From the NCBI GenBank assembly GCA_002007465.1, contig LNAC01000230.1, forward strand, positions 1,335,520 to 1,399,519: a stretch of 64,000 bases of DNA, written 5' to 3'. Below the pieces are notes generated by a model. That model saw nothing but the letters and a program-made list of their open reading frames with translations, searched no databases and was not told where the DNA came from. The stretch's first letter is position 1, and each line of letters opens with the position of its first letter. Shown here in pieces: positions 12,524 to 25,465 of this stretch. Source of the stretch: Ailurus styani (lineage: Eukaryota > Chordata > Mammalia > Carnivora > Ailuridae). The position numbers and the translations under genes were made by a program.

Positions 12524-13737
12524 GTAAATCTGCAACGAAGGGTCTCTACTTCACTTCCTTGTTTCATCTACTGCCTTCCAAGGCGAGTTGAGGTTCTGGA
12601 ATCTCAGTTCCACCTAGCAAAGGGAGGCAAACCAGACTTCTGCCAGCTTGGTCCCCTCTTCCCAAGAACCGAAAGGGGGATGGCTAATGGAAAGCAACCG
12701 TTCTTTCAGATGCTTCCAAAGGACGTTATACTTCTTGCCTTTCTCTTCGGCTCAAGTGTGCACGCACATGCGCTCGTTCAAAGCACACAGCCGCGCCTCC
12801 CTGCCTGTGCAGCTGAGGATGAATGCGAGGACTCAGTGTGTTAGGTGAGCTACCATGTCAGTAACTGTGCCTTGTTTCAGGACCCTGAGATGAGCATCTG
12901 GAAGGTTCATAATGGTTGCTGACATTGGCGGAAGCTCAAGAATCAGATTATTCCTTTAATTATAACCACTGCCCCCCCCCGCCCACTTGTTCCCACCCAT
13001 CATTTATAAGGAGAATATCAGGAGGAAAAGGAGTCAACAAAAACATGTTGGAAAGAACTGTTGCTCCCTGAAAGTCTACGCGCCATAAGGAAGGTGACCA
13101 ATCAACTCTGCCTCCTCTCTCACCCAACCCTGGGTTGAAATATCCTAGAAACACCTACTTCTGACGGCACACGGTTCTTTAGAATCTTACCTTCACTGGG
13201 CTAACATCGAAGTTTCCTCTCTAACTAGGGTAACCATGAAGCCTGGTCTGCTCAAGACAACCTTGGTTGCTTATTCAAACTTGGCAGCACGTGCTGTGTG
13301 GGTGGGACCGGTAATAAGCACGTCTTGGTTTAGACAATAAGCATCCCGGTTTGGACAATAAATTATTTAGAATTCGGGTGACCAAATTCCAGTTGTTTGC
13401 GCTGCTGTTCAGTTTTCCTTTTGACCCCTCCCTTCAGGCCTCAAAACAACCGAATGGCCTAAGTAGGAGCCGCTTCTCCTTCTGTCCGCAAATTTTTGAG
13501 CAAACAGACTACAGTTTGGATTTCTTTGATGGCTGAAATGTAACAGCACCGAGATCAGTCTTCCTAAGGTAACTGGCCCCAGATTATTGTTTCTCTGCCG
13601 GTATTAAGTCATGGAAGGGTAGAGGCAGAAAGGCCTTTTGAAGTTGTCCAATTTCAATTTTTTTTCTGGGGGAGCAGGGAATGAAGGAGCCAGAGAACTT
13701 TCACCCCCTTGAAATCTTACTCAAAACTCTACTTTGA

Positions 13738-13906
13738 GGGGCACCTGGGTGGCTCAGGAAGTTAAGTGTCCAATTCCTGATTTTGGCTCAGGTCAGGATT
13801 TCAGGGTCGTGGGATCGAGCCTTGTGTCGGGCTCCGTGCACAGTGGGGAGTCTTTGACAGAGTCTCCTTCTCTGTCAAAATAGATAAATAACATCTTTTT
13901 AAAAAC
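13738..13906 (+). mobile_element. Can-SINE, plus strand (older)
   Basis: The head GGGCACCTGGGTGGCTCAGG is followed by a diverged body and a shortened CT tract. The imperfect duplication CTCTACTTTGA/CTCTACCTTGA flanks it. Confidence 0.88.
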
Positions 13907-14167
13907 CCTCTACCTTGAAAAGCGAGAAAAGCAAAGCTTCTCGGGTGCAGCCAGGAGGGAAAGGCACAGGTAAGGAGTCTCGCTTACGGGAAGGCTCCCC
14001 ATGTCTCCCTGGCCTCTCCTGAAAGACCTCCTTAGCTGGCTTCAAAGAACATTGTCCAATTCCTTTAGTTTACAAATGAGGTAAACGTGCCTCATTTCAT
14101 CTGCTCTTGCCCACATAGTACAATTTCATTCTCTCTATTGGTAACTCTTTATATAAACAAAGCTATA

Positions 14168-14375
14168 GGGCGCCTGGGTGGCTCAGTGGGTTAAAGCCTC
14201 TGCCTTCGGCTCAGGTCATGATCTCAGGGTCCTGGGATCGAGGCACGTATCGGGCTCTCCGCTCAGCGGGGAGCCTGCTTCCTCCTCTCTCTCTGTCTGC
14301 CTCTCTGCCTACTTGTGATCTGATCTCTCTGTGTCAAATAAATAAATAAAATCTTTAAAAAATAAAATAAAGTAA
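14168..14375 (+). mobile_element. Can-SINE, plus strand (young type)
   Basis: A complete young-type SINE with an (AAAT)n tail followed by (AAAAT)-like sequence. The flanking duplication resembles AAAGCTATA/AAAGCTGTA. Confidence 0.92.
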
Positions 14376-14637
14376 AATAAAGCTGTAAGTCAAGAGCACG
14401 TGGTCCCCACTAACTGTCATAAAAGGCTCTGCCTTCTAAAGAGCTCTAAGTATACCTTAAAACAAGGAAACACATACTAACGCATGTTCAGTACTGCTCT
14501 AGACTGTAACTAGCGGGTCCCAAACCTAGTCACTCAAAGGAAACAAATATGGCGCCCGTCTGCTGCTTTCTCTGGAGGGGAAGGAGGATAGGAGCTGAAC
14601 AGTATGGCCATACTAAACCCATTTTGGAAAATTAAGG

Positions 14638-14812
14638 TCATGGAAACAAACTGAGGGTTACTGGGGGCTCAGGGGGGAGGGATGGGGTGGCTGGGTGATG
14701 GACATTGGGGAGGGTATGTGCTATGGTGAGCGCTGTGAATAGTGTAAGACTGATGATTCACAGACCTGTACCGCTGAAGCAAATAATACAGTATATGTTA
14801 ATTTAAAAAAAA
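14638..14812 (+). mobile_element. 5'-truncated young L1 (3' end)
   Basis: This is the same 3'-end family as the copy at 5251, sharing the GACATTGGGGAGGGTATGTG and GATGATTCACAGACCTGTAC segments and an A-rich tail. It is shorter at the 5' side. The flanking duplication GAAAATTAAGG occurs at 14627-14637 and 14813-14823. Confidence 0.8.
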
Positions 14813-15051
14813 GAAAATTAAGGCTCCAAAGTGAACATACATTCTGCTTCCAAGAATGGCTACCAAAGAAACCACTGGAAAGAATGATGTTATAGGATGA
14901 TGTTGATCACAGCATGGTCTCTAACTATAGGGTGTACCTGTATCAGAACAAAAGTGTGTGAGGGAAAGGCCAAGAGAAAGAAGAGCAGAACAGAAGAAAA
15001 TGGTGAGCCCACGGAATTCTACTGATTTTTCTACCTCCCAAACTTTCTCTT

Positions 15052-15766
<715 letters not shown>

Positions 15767-15960
15767 TCAGGTCAATTTGAAAGCTGGAAAAAAAAGACAA
15801 AATGAAATTGGAAAACACACTCGTATATAAGGTGGATTTCTTTTCGTGTCAATGAAAGGAAATCGAGGTCAGAAGTCACAAAGTCACTTACATGTGTCTA
15901 CACCTAAGGGGGGGGGAAATGACTATTTTAGACCAACAACTTCTCAGGAGTCAATATAAA

Positions 15961-15999
15961 ACACACACACACACACACACGCATGCACGCACACACACA
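15961..15999. repeat. (CA)n microsatellite
   Basis: A 39-base AC repeat interrupted by GCATGCACGC. It lies about 260 bases upstream of the exon 3 acceptor in gene orientation. Confidence 0.97.
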
Positions 16000-16518
16000 G
16001 ATACATCTCTCATTCAGTCACAAGGCAAATAAAGAGCTGGATAAAAATGGGTACATGAGATCTAAAACATGAGGTTTGCCAGAACTTTCTACTGCAAGAA
16101 TCTAAACCAAAGCTAGTGATGCCTCCTAACTGAAACCTGACACCAGGACAGGTATTTTCAAAACATGTTGTTTTATTTGGACATTTTTTTTCCCTTTTCT
16201 CCTTACATCTATGTGACATGCAAGAACACTGCCTAGGACATGCTGGAGGCCAAGAAACATAATGAAATACCACAAAAGCTAGCACTGAGGTTTTCTGAAA
16301 ATAAGTTCTCAGGTGCTCCCTGTGACATTAGTACAAATTGGGGTATCCAAGTTGACCTTGGGTTCTTAAAGGATTCATAGGGTAACATCATGAGATTCTT
16401 TGGGGGGATAGAGGAGAAAAAAGCAGGGGAGAGAGACACAGATTTGGTCAACCACAGATTTGGTATAGTTACTGGGGAATGGGGAAAACGAGAAAAATAC
16501 ATAAGAATACCTGGTTAT

Positions 16519-16712
16519 GGGACGCCTGGGTGGCTCAGTGGGTTAAAGCCGCTGCCTTCGGCTCAGGTCATGATCCCAGGGTCCTGGGATCGAGGCCCAC
16601 ATCAGGCTCTCTGCTCGGCGGGGAGCTTGCTTCTCCCTCTCTCTCTGCCTGCCTCTCTGCCTACTTGTAATCTCTCTGTGTCAAATGAATAAATAAAATC
16701 TTTAAAAAAAAA
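16519..16712 (+). mobile_element. Can-SINE, plus strand (young type)
   Basis: A full-length copy, antisense to GPC4. A perfect 16-base duplication AAGAATACCTGGTTAT lies at 16503-16518 and 16713-16728. Confidence 0.94.
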
Positions 16713-17614
16713 AAGAATACCTGGTTATTCCACATTTACTTTCTGGCCTGAGTGTTAAAAGATTTTAATCTCTTAAGTACAAAGGGCAAATTAGTTTCTC
16801 CTGAAGCTTTTGTTAGGCAGTTCAAAGAAGAAAAGAGCTAACGGTGTATCTGTAATAATCATTCTGAAGCATCTACCTACGGCTGGTATAAAAATAAGCA
16901 CTTCACGATATTAAGTTTACAAGCAGGAAATATAATAAATACTAAAGCAAAATACAAAGGCCGCATTAATTAAGAAAGTGCCTCCAAGAGAACATGGAGT
17001 AGAAGAAAAAATCTGGGGTCTCCCTCAAAGCCAGAAGAACATCAGCAACCTTCTCAAAATGCAACAGTGCGACAAAGCCGTTATCTATTATCCGCTCACG
17101 CTGGGCTGAAAACTACTTTCCGATAGTTTCTCAAAACCTGCTCTGGAAACACTGAAGCCTTTTGTAGGGGATGTGTGTGGCTGCGTACTTCCAAGAGATT
17201 CCATACCTACGTCCCCAGCTCATCGCCACATGGTGGCTTGTGCCCAAAAGTCCACAGTCTTCTGGGTTCCAGCTTTTCAAACTATGTGTTTTGTTTGTGG
17301 GGTATTTTTGTGGGGGGAGGGGCTCTTTCCTTTTCCTTTGGTTGAGGTTTCGCTTGTTTTGCATTTCCTGGGTGCTCTTCAAGGAGACGAAGGGAAATGG
17401 ATTCTCTCTGAAGAGCTAAAAAAGGGGTGGGGGGTGCGAGGAGAGGCACGCAAGTCAACTCCTCACCAACATTACAAGCACACAGCCTGGCGTTTTTACC
17501 CAAGTTCTCTCCCTGGAAGAAGACCAGAAAGTACGCAAGGAGCTAGGGGAACCATATGAAAAGCATTACTCAAATCAGGTACCTGAGGGGCCTCTAATTC
17601 TCTCCAGAAATCCC

Positions 17615-17790
17615 AAGTGATTCTTCCAGTGTGGTCCCACAACAGGCCAACAGCCATACCACATCACCAGGGCGCTTGTTAGAAATGCAAGTTCTTGGGC
17701 CCCATCCTAAACCCACCGGATCAGAGACCCTGGGCGTGGAGCCTAGCCATCTGTGACTCTGCTTCCCCTAATGTTTGAGAACCGTTGCTC
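17615..17790 (-). mobile_element. MER5A-type hAT-Charlie DNA transposon remnant
   Basis: A non-autonomous DNA transposon fossil recognised from TTAGAAATGCAAGTTCTTGG, the AGAGACCCTGGG segment and the closing TTTGAGAACCGTTGCTCT. The last is the complement of the MER5 terminus CAGTGGTTCTCAAA. It is diverged and inactive. Confidence 0.85.
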
Positions 17791-18842
17791 TAGCCAAGGA
17801 AACGTGTCCCATTTCACCCCTCAACAGCAATCAACACCAGCTCGGGGCTGTGCTAAATAGGAAGCATACGGGTTAAGCGTTTTAATTAGAGGAAAATGTC
17901 TTTCCAATGACTTGGGTTTTTTCCATTTTTTTTCTTGCATTTTTTTCCATTTTTTTCTTGGGTGTGATTTATGATTTTGGGGGGGGGATAAATTTTCTTG
18001 TGTGGAAGTCTCTCAACTAAGTGTCCAGAAGGCAGGTAGCACTTGCCTAGAATTCAAAGCTGGGGAGTGTGGAGGTCAGAAGCGACCTGGAAGTGTCATC
18101 TGGTCCACTTCCCATACCTTGCTCGAACCCCTGGCAGCCCTGCCAAGTGCTGCTGGTTCGCTGGGGACATGATAAAGAAGGTACACCGAGTTGCTAGTAC
18201 GTGGCTAGTACATTGCACGCACAGCTCGCACACACTGGGGAACTAAAGCCCGGCTGCTGAGATCAGTACGCAAGCCTTGTGTCAATCCACTGCTATTAGT
18301 ATTTCACGATCCAAAAGAGAGGATTCCAAAGGCAACCACAGGTCCTTCCCCAATATTGGATTTTTATTATATTGCTCATAAAATTGGCAAACATCATTTA
18401 GTGTAGAAGTAGGATGTTGGAAATTATTTGACTTGAGCTTTGATGACTCACTTAATAAGTAACTCTGAATACTCACTTGCATTTCTAGTGAACGGCACCC
18501 ACAGTTGTATAGGTTTTAAGGGGGGGCAGAGAGACATTTCAGAGGTGTTTTAATTTAAAACGGCTATACAATGTCAGAGTTCATTGCTCAGCCTCCAAAG
18601 GGCTCCAGGCCAAAGAAATGCCAAGACACTGAATGTTTGATGGGGAAAAAAAAAAATAAAAGTCTTAGAGTTCCACATTTGGATCAAGAACCTATGGGTT
18701 GGTGTTGCTCTGTATAATGTAGCTGCTTTGGAGTATAAGAGAAATGATCTAAATAAGAGAACTGATTTCAAACCAGCATGCCCTCTGTCCAATACAACCA
18801 TGGACCTTATTTTGTTTGCATGACTCAAATTCTGTCTAAGAA

Positions 18843-18885
18843 GCGTGTGTGCGTGCACGTGGGTGTGCGTGTGTGCTGTGTGTGA
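18843..18885. repeat. GT-rich simple repeat
   Basis: An interrupted GTGTGTGCGTGCAC/GTGTGCGTGTGTG tract. It is degenerate, not a clean microsatellite. Confidence 0.85.
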
Positions 18886-19849
18886 TGTTAATTTAAACAA
18901 GAGATTAACTTGGTGCTACATACACACTCAATTCTAATTCTTTAGACTTCAGAAAATTGACTTCCTTTCTGACGCATTTTAAAAGACTCTTTAGCATGGC
19001 CATATAAGTTGCAAATATAAAGACTGAGTGGGCTACATATAGAAATTCTATAAAACTGATATAACAAGTTAAAATCTGATCATTGAATCCCTCCTAATGG
19101 CTACGCAATTTGACAAGTATGTACTGAGTGGCTATTATGGGCTCAAATCAAAGCACACAGTTGTACCATGCCATCTCAACCTTCTTGCCCAATCAGACTG
19201 CGATCAGCAATCCCAAGAAGACAAAGTTCCTTCATCCAATTCACCTTTACCACACCGCCAAGCCTCCACACATGGTTTTACATGCGCCAGAGATTTTTAA
19301 AGCACCTATAAGATCCTTAATCCTCCATTTCATATAGCAAGTTTTAAAATATTCATCTCTAATCACTGTAATGTTCATCTGCACTCCCCCCCCCATTACT
19401 CAGAATTCAGGATCAGGGTCTGATCTTAACCGCTAAAGAACAACTGTACAGGCCCAAGACACCTAGCAATCATTCCTTCTTAATCATTATGCCTGAAGTC
19501 AATTATAAGACACTCAGTGGCTAAGAGAGGACCAGCCAGAACAGCCTAACCCAGGATTCCACGACCATCAGAAGCTTAGGTTATCTCCCTTGTGGCAACT
19601 GCTCGTATTCATGGAAAACGCTGGGCAGGGAGTCGGTTTCAAGGGATGCTATAGGTATCTGAAAGACACAGTCAAAGGTGATCAGGGGTTACTCCTCTTT
19701 CAGCTTTCAGTTTGGAGGCTTCAGTGTTTACGTTCTAAGGATCAAGCGACTGCTACTCCCAGGGCTCCTGGGCAAGCACTGAACACAGGGGTGGAAACAA
19801 ACACCGTAACATGCTACATAGCGAAACCGGGGTGACACAGTGGGGAAAG

Positions 19850-20005
19850 CATGGGATCCCTCGCTTGTGAGCTGGGTGACCTTGAATGGGCAGAAGATCT
19901 AACCTTACTGATTTTCTTTGGCCTCATCCAAAACATAAGGCTGTTACTGCTCACCTCATATAGGTAATGTCCGGCACACCAGAGATGCTCAATAAATGGA
20001 TACTA
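19850..20005 (+). repeat. MIR element
   Basis: A diverged MIR in sense orientation: GAGCTGGGTGACCTTG near the start, then GCCTCATCC, and AGATGCTCAATAAATGG at the end. Edges are approximate. Confidence 0.7.
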
Positions 20006-20348
20006 CTTGTAATCGGCGAAGTATTCTTACCGACACCTTTAGGGTTTCTTCCTATCTACAGTCACTTTAAAAATCTCTTAAGGCTGGTTTTTATCTTCCC
20101 TGGCAGAGTCGAATATTATCCAGCTAGGGGAACACAAATTAAGCCAAAGCTGCTGGAGGTCAGTTAAGAAGACCCAAGGCCTTATAAAACTGGGAGCAAT
20201 TTGGGCAAAGGAAATGCTTAATGGCTCCGGCTTCCAATGCTGTGAAATGTCCCTGACATCTACAAGGGTGGCGGCGACCACCGAGTGAAAGACAGTGAAG
20301 AGAGAGACTTCAACCCATGGGAGAGGCTTCCTATTAAAAGAGAGTATC

Positions 20349-20540
20349 GGGCGCCTGGGTGGCTCAGTGGGTTAAAGCCTCTGCTTTCGGCTCAGGTCAT
20401 GATCTCAGGGTCCTGGGATCGAGGCCCGCATCGGGCTCTCTGCTCAGCAGGGAGCCTGCTTCCCCTCTCTCTCTGTCTGCCTCTCTGCTTCCTTGTGATC
20501 TCTCTCCCGCTGTGAAATAAATAAATAAAATCTTAAAAAA
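20349..20540 (+). mobile_element. Can-SINE, plus strand (young type)
   Basis: A complete young-type copy. The flanking duplication AAAAGAGAGTATC (20336-20348) against AAAGAGAGAGTATC (20541-20554). Confidence 0.93.
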
Positions 20541-21688
20541 AAAGAGAGAGTATCACACACACCACACATATATAAACACAGATCAGGGTAAAGGATTAAG
20601 CAAAGAATCGGGAAAGAAAATTAAGAATGAAACGGCAGGTCAGCCCCCAACCCTCCCCACACGTTTCATCTGTCAGGAGTCCGCTCAGTACAAGTATTTT
20701 CAAAGTATTTTCCAGCTCTAAAATGGATTTATTCTGAGTGTCAGTAGTATCAGTTTAACATGGGAAAAACTAGAATGAGAGGTCGCCTTTTCCATAGGAA
20801 AGTTTTCTATGCAAATATCCTGTGTTTTACAAGAATGAAGAGGAACATCACGTTCTTCTATCCCCAGCCACTTGTCCGGCATCAAATAAACATTCAAAAT
20901 TCTTGAAACAGGTCAGAAGGCCCCGGTTCTGCTATTAAACACCATTAGTTACTCCATTATAAACAATCGACTGGCTACTGATTAATGAGCTAGAAAATAT
21001 TCTAGAACTAACCCACGACCTTAAGAGATTGGAAGCCCTTTCTATTCAAACCACTTGGCTGCGTGTTATAAATCGCCACCTTGTATTTATATTATCAGGA
21101 AGCTGCCTTTTGCGTCGAAGGATGAATTTCCTCTTTACTGTAAAGACTGTACTTCACGGGCCTGGCATGGCGTGCGAACAGTAAGTTGTCACCGCAACAA
21201 AATTCCTGAGAAAAGCTGCTTCCTTGTAAGTGCTACAAATCATACTTTTCTCACTGTTAAGAAAACTCAAGGAGTTCTAGTCACCCCTTCACCGGAGATC
21301 ACGCATCTAAGCAAGAACGGCTGATGGAAGCATCTACGAATGAAAGAGAATAAGGAAATTAACAAGCATCTTATGGGCTGAAACGAAACGGAAACTTCAC
21401 TCTCTGACAATCTCTTTCCCCCTGCCTTGCTTTTCCGGTAATGTCTGTTGAAGTTTCCAGCAGGCACTTTCCTCTATCTTGGCATGATCTTACTCCTCAA
21501 AAGTGCCTGCTAGGGCACGAGGTACTAAAGGGACATGTACTTGACCAATGTTCATCAACTGATTGCACATCAACAGACCTCCCCTGGGATGACAGGGCGA
21601 TGGCCAACTGCAGCCCTCACCAGCAGCCGTGAACGTACAAAACGGTGCTCTTTTTCCACAAGGTTAATCTTCTTAGGCAATCCATTTT

Positions 21689-21872
21689 TTTAAGGTTTTA
21701 TTTATTTATTTGACAGAGAAAGAGATCACAAGTAGGCAGAGAGGCAGGGGGAGAGGAGGAAGCAGGGTCCCCGCTGAGCAGGGAGCCCGATGCGGGGCTC
21801 GATCCCAGGACCCTGAGATCATGACCTGAGCCGAAGGCAGAGGCTTTCACCCACTGAGCCACCCAGGCACCC
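21689..21872 (-). mobile_element. Can-SINE, minus strand (young type)
   Basis: A reverse copy with the tail complement TTTTATTTATTTATTTG, a GA-rich centre and the head complement CACTGAGCCACCCAGGCACC. The duplication AGGCAATCCATTTT (21675-21688) against AGGCAATTCATTTT (21873-21886) has one mismatch. Confidence 0.93.
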
Positions 21873-22294
21873 AGGCAATTCATTTTGAATGCTAAAGCTC
21901 TTTATGGCATCTATCATGGCTCCCGTCTCACGGTACTGTAGCTGGAGACATGGGCTCAAGACCGGAAGCCTTCTACTGGGCCCCGTTCCATCTGGAGTAG
22001 CCAGCACCAGCTGGCCAATTCCCTTTGACACATGTACTCTTTCTCATTCCAAAAACTGCAAAACAAAACTGCTAAAGGATAGCAATGATGGTTTATCGGA
22101 TTCTCCTTCTCCTATGAAGATATGTATTGGTACAGGCTTGAGAGCGTATCATGTCTGTACCCTGTTCTCGGGTGACACCGTATGCTTAGCGTTCCCTGTA
22201 TGATTAAAGACCCTTCAGAAACCTCACCAGTAACAACTGCATACATACGACACCATGTGGACAGACCAGTCACCATGGGACCTTTAGATCGATT

Positions 22295-22470
22295 TCCTGT
22301 TTGTCATTATTGGAAGTAACACTGTGATGAACACGCTTGCACAGAGATCTTTCTTTCCTTGAGATAAATACCAAAAAGTCGAATAACTAACTCCAAGGGT
22401 ATGAATGTTTTCAAGACTTCTGACACGCTGACCTCTGGAAAAGGTGTGCCCACCTAACACTCTCCCTTAG
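22295..22470 (-). repeat. Ancient L1 (L1M-type) fragment, antisense
   Basis: Diverged sequence resembling antisense L1M ORF2/3' region: GTGATGAACACGCTTG, then GAGATAAATACCAAAAAGTCG, and GGTATGAATGTTTTCAAG with CTGACCTCTGGAAAAGG. No coding capacity remains. Confidence 0.5.
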
Positions 22471-23219
22471 TCATACTTGTTACGCGAGTTTCAATGGCTT
22501 TGCCCATTCTTTCAAGCGGAGGGGGCACGGAGCCGGGCAGGGACAATACACAAGGAAGGGCCGGCTGGCTGGAGAATTCCCCCAGTCAATGAGCGGGGAG
22601 GCAGTGCTAGATCAAATATGCCCTTTCCTTCGCCTGGACAGACAGACACAGAGAAGGAGGGTGGGCAGAGAGCAACAACAGCTTTCTCCACTCCCAGGCT
22701 CAAAGTGCAGTGAACCAACAAAGTAGATAAAAGCCGTTTGGCTGAAGCTCTTCCATTTTATTTACTTGCCTCCAAACAGAGGAGCTGCTTCTTGCTGAGG
22801 CCCTGACTCCTTCCGAAGTCAAAGCTAACAGCAGAGGCCCGCAGCGCCGGGGCCCGGGGCTCCCTGGGAGCGTACAAGCCTTCCCGACCAGGCCAGAGAG
22901 CCAATGCTAGAGCCGCAATTGGTCACACTTCAGATGACAACTCGAAAGGCAGAAAACCTTTGTCAATACAGAAATGCGTGTGTTTTGTCTGAGCTCTTGA
23001 TTTGATTACAGTAAGCTGCCAGTGGCTCTTTTTCATCAAGTTTCACAGAGAGATTATAAAAAGGGCCAAAACGCCCAGCATTTTAGTCCCCTTCACAGGG
23101 ATGGAAAAGAAAATAGAATTGTAAAGAAAACAGGAGTAGTGCCTTCCAACGAAATCAAAGACCCCCAGCATCAGGATCTAGAAAGAGCGCAACATTCGCA
23201 GGATGGCTACAAGGCCTGG

Positions 23220-23220
<1 letters not shown>

Positions 23221-23264
<44 letters not shown>
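23221..23264. repeat. (CT)22 microsatellite
   Basis: An uninterrupted 44-base CT dinucleotide run, the longest perfect dinucleotide in the window. It is not part of a recognised SINE. Confidence 0.98.
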
Positions 23265-23265
<1 letters not shown>

Positions 23266-24149
23266 GTTCTGTAGCTACTTGTCCCATGAAATGCTGTCCA
23301 CTGCACTACAGCAGAGGTTTAAATAAGTAACACATTTCTTTTTAACGTCTGAATGGATCAAATCTGAGGTGAGGATCAAAAAGTCACCCTAGGTCTACAT
23401 TTCTACTACATATTTATTTTGGAGGATATTTAAGACTTGTTTTTTAATAAACGTAAAAACCTCCCCCGGGGGTCTTCGTCAGTCAATATGGAGGTGCAGA
23501 GCACAAGAAAAAAATAAAAACGACGTAGTTGAAAAGAATAGTGAAGGTCAGAGGTCAGGAAAATTCCAGAAATTTCAGCTCAGCTAATGGCCATGAAGCT
23601 TAGTCGGACACATTTGCCTTTTAAGGTGAGTGGCCGGCTTCCTCCCACTGAGGTCACTGTTTTCATGGGCCTGTGAATGCGAATGCCAACTCTGTCAACT
23701 CCCTGGGCCTCCACACTGGTTTTCCGACTGGCCTAATGAAGGGGTAGCCGGTGTGAACTCTGGGAAATTTCCCGTCAGTGATTAAAACACAGATTTGGCT
23801 AAATCTGCAGAGTGCGACGCGTCCTGCCTTTGTGAAATGATAGAAAACAAGAGGGCTTGAGGGCTTAAGGGAAGGGTGGCCACTTTGATTTACACTTGGC
23901 CCGTGCAGATAGATGGAACAGACAATTATTTCTTTTATGTGCGTTTTAAGCTAATTCAGAAAATTTCTACTATTATTCGCGTTAACAAGCTTCGGGCTCA
24001 TGGGAGGGTTTTCAAAGACCTGGGGAAAGTAGTGGAGTTAAGAAATGATAGCAGGAAAATAGAGGGTACCAGACAGGCGGCTAATTAACGTCTTTTAAGA
24101 CCTCTCACTAAAGCAGCTGGTCCAGTCACGTGTTCAGAAGATTCACAGA

Positions 24150-24260
24150 ATTTTTAGAACTGAAAGGGTCTTTAGAGAGCATCTAGCTCAACCCCCTCAT
24201 TTTATGGATGGGAAAACTGAGACCCAGTTAATTCCGCCAGGTCACACTGGGTTCACAACA
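24150..24260 (+). repeat. Ancient L3/MIR-like retroposon fragment
   Basis: The segment TTTTAGAACTGAAAGGGTCT through CATTTTATGGATGGGAAAAC and CCAGGTCACACTGG matches the widespread mammalian pattern of a lesion of the L3/MIR type. The family assignment is uncertain. Confidence 0.4.
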
Positions 24261-25304
24261 GAAACAGGCTGACAATTTAATGTGCTCTGCGTCCTGAGGT
24301 GGCTACATTTCGTCCCTAAAATGAGGAATTAACAGTTTTTGCAGTGGACTAGCCTCAGAGATCTCTATTTCCTTAAGATTTCTTTAACAGGCGGACCGTT
24401 TGACCCGGGAAGTCGGGCAAAAATGTACTTTCATACTTGTTATATCATTTTTATTATGTGATTCAGAGATGTATTTAATGTGGCAGCTCTAATCTTCTTA
24501 ATCTATTTGGGTTGTTTGAACTATGCTTCTTTTAAAAACAACTAGTCTCACAAAATGCGACATTTTGGGGTGGGCCTTTATGTTGTGGTCCCAAAACATG
24601 GATTATGCCCCACTTCTATTATTTCTACTCCTTTGCCTGGCAATTCTTTCAAAGCCCCCTGAACTGAGCATCTGATTAGCATATTCATGAGACAACCCAT
24701 TCAGCTATGTTAATTAGCAGTTGTACTTCCAAAAAAAAAATTTTTTTTCCCAGAACCCACCAAGAGGGGGAGCAGCTAGCTCTGCCACTATCACTTTCTG
24801 GCTCTAGGTCTCTAGCCTAGGAGAGTAGGCTTCTGGTATGGAACATCCTCAGTTCAAGAGCGGCTAAGAGAGATTACAGTGTAGAAAAATAAAGAGGTGA
24901 GACTTTAAACTCAGATCTACAAGTTTAAAATAGGAGAATCCTGAGAATTCTGGGATGCTGCCTAACGAAGTTTACTTCTGGACTTTAGCCAGGTCTGAAA
25001 ACACACACATGCACACAGTTTACAACTCAAAAACGGATCTGCAGACTGTATGATCTCTTTGGATGGGCAAACAATAAAAAATTAAACACGTAAAAAAAAT
25101 TAAACATGTAGAACAACAACAACAGCAAAAAGCCTTTAGAGAGAAGGGAACTGGCTCCAAAATGCCCCGACTGGCACTTGAACTCTGGAGCTGCCTGAGG
25201 ATGATAAAAGTTTGACAGAAGTTTGAGGCGATGGGATGGTTTCTAGTTAAAGGCTGACCCACTAAAAGCCTATGAATATTATTTTTGTTGAAAGGTTTCT
25301 AACA

Positions 25305-25465
25305 GGGGCACCTGGGTGGCTCAGTGGGTCAAGTGTCTGCCTTCGGCTCAGGTCATGATCTCGGGGTCCTGGGATCCAGCTGCTTCTCCTCCTTCCTCTG
25401 CCCCTCCCCTCCCCCACTGCTTGTATGTGCGCACTCTCTCTAATAATTAACATTTTTTTAAAAAA
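25305..25465 (+). mobile_element. Can-SINE, plus strand, internally deleted
   Basis: The head GGGCACCTGGGTGGCTCAGT and middle are present, but the segment after GGGATCCAGC, which normally holds the CCTGCTCAGCxGGGAGCC block, is deleted. The tail is T/A-rich. The duplication is roughly GGTTTCTAACA/AGTTTATAACA. Confidence 0.85.
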
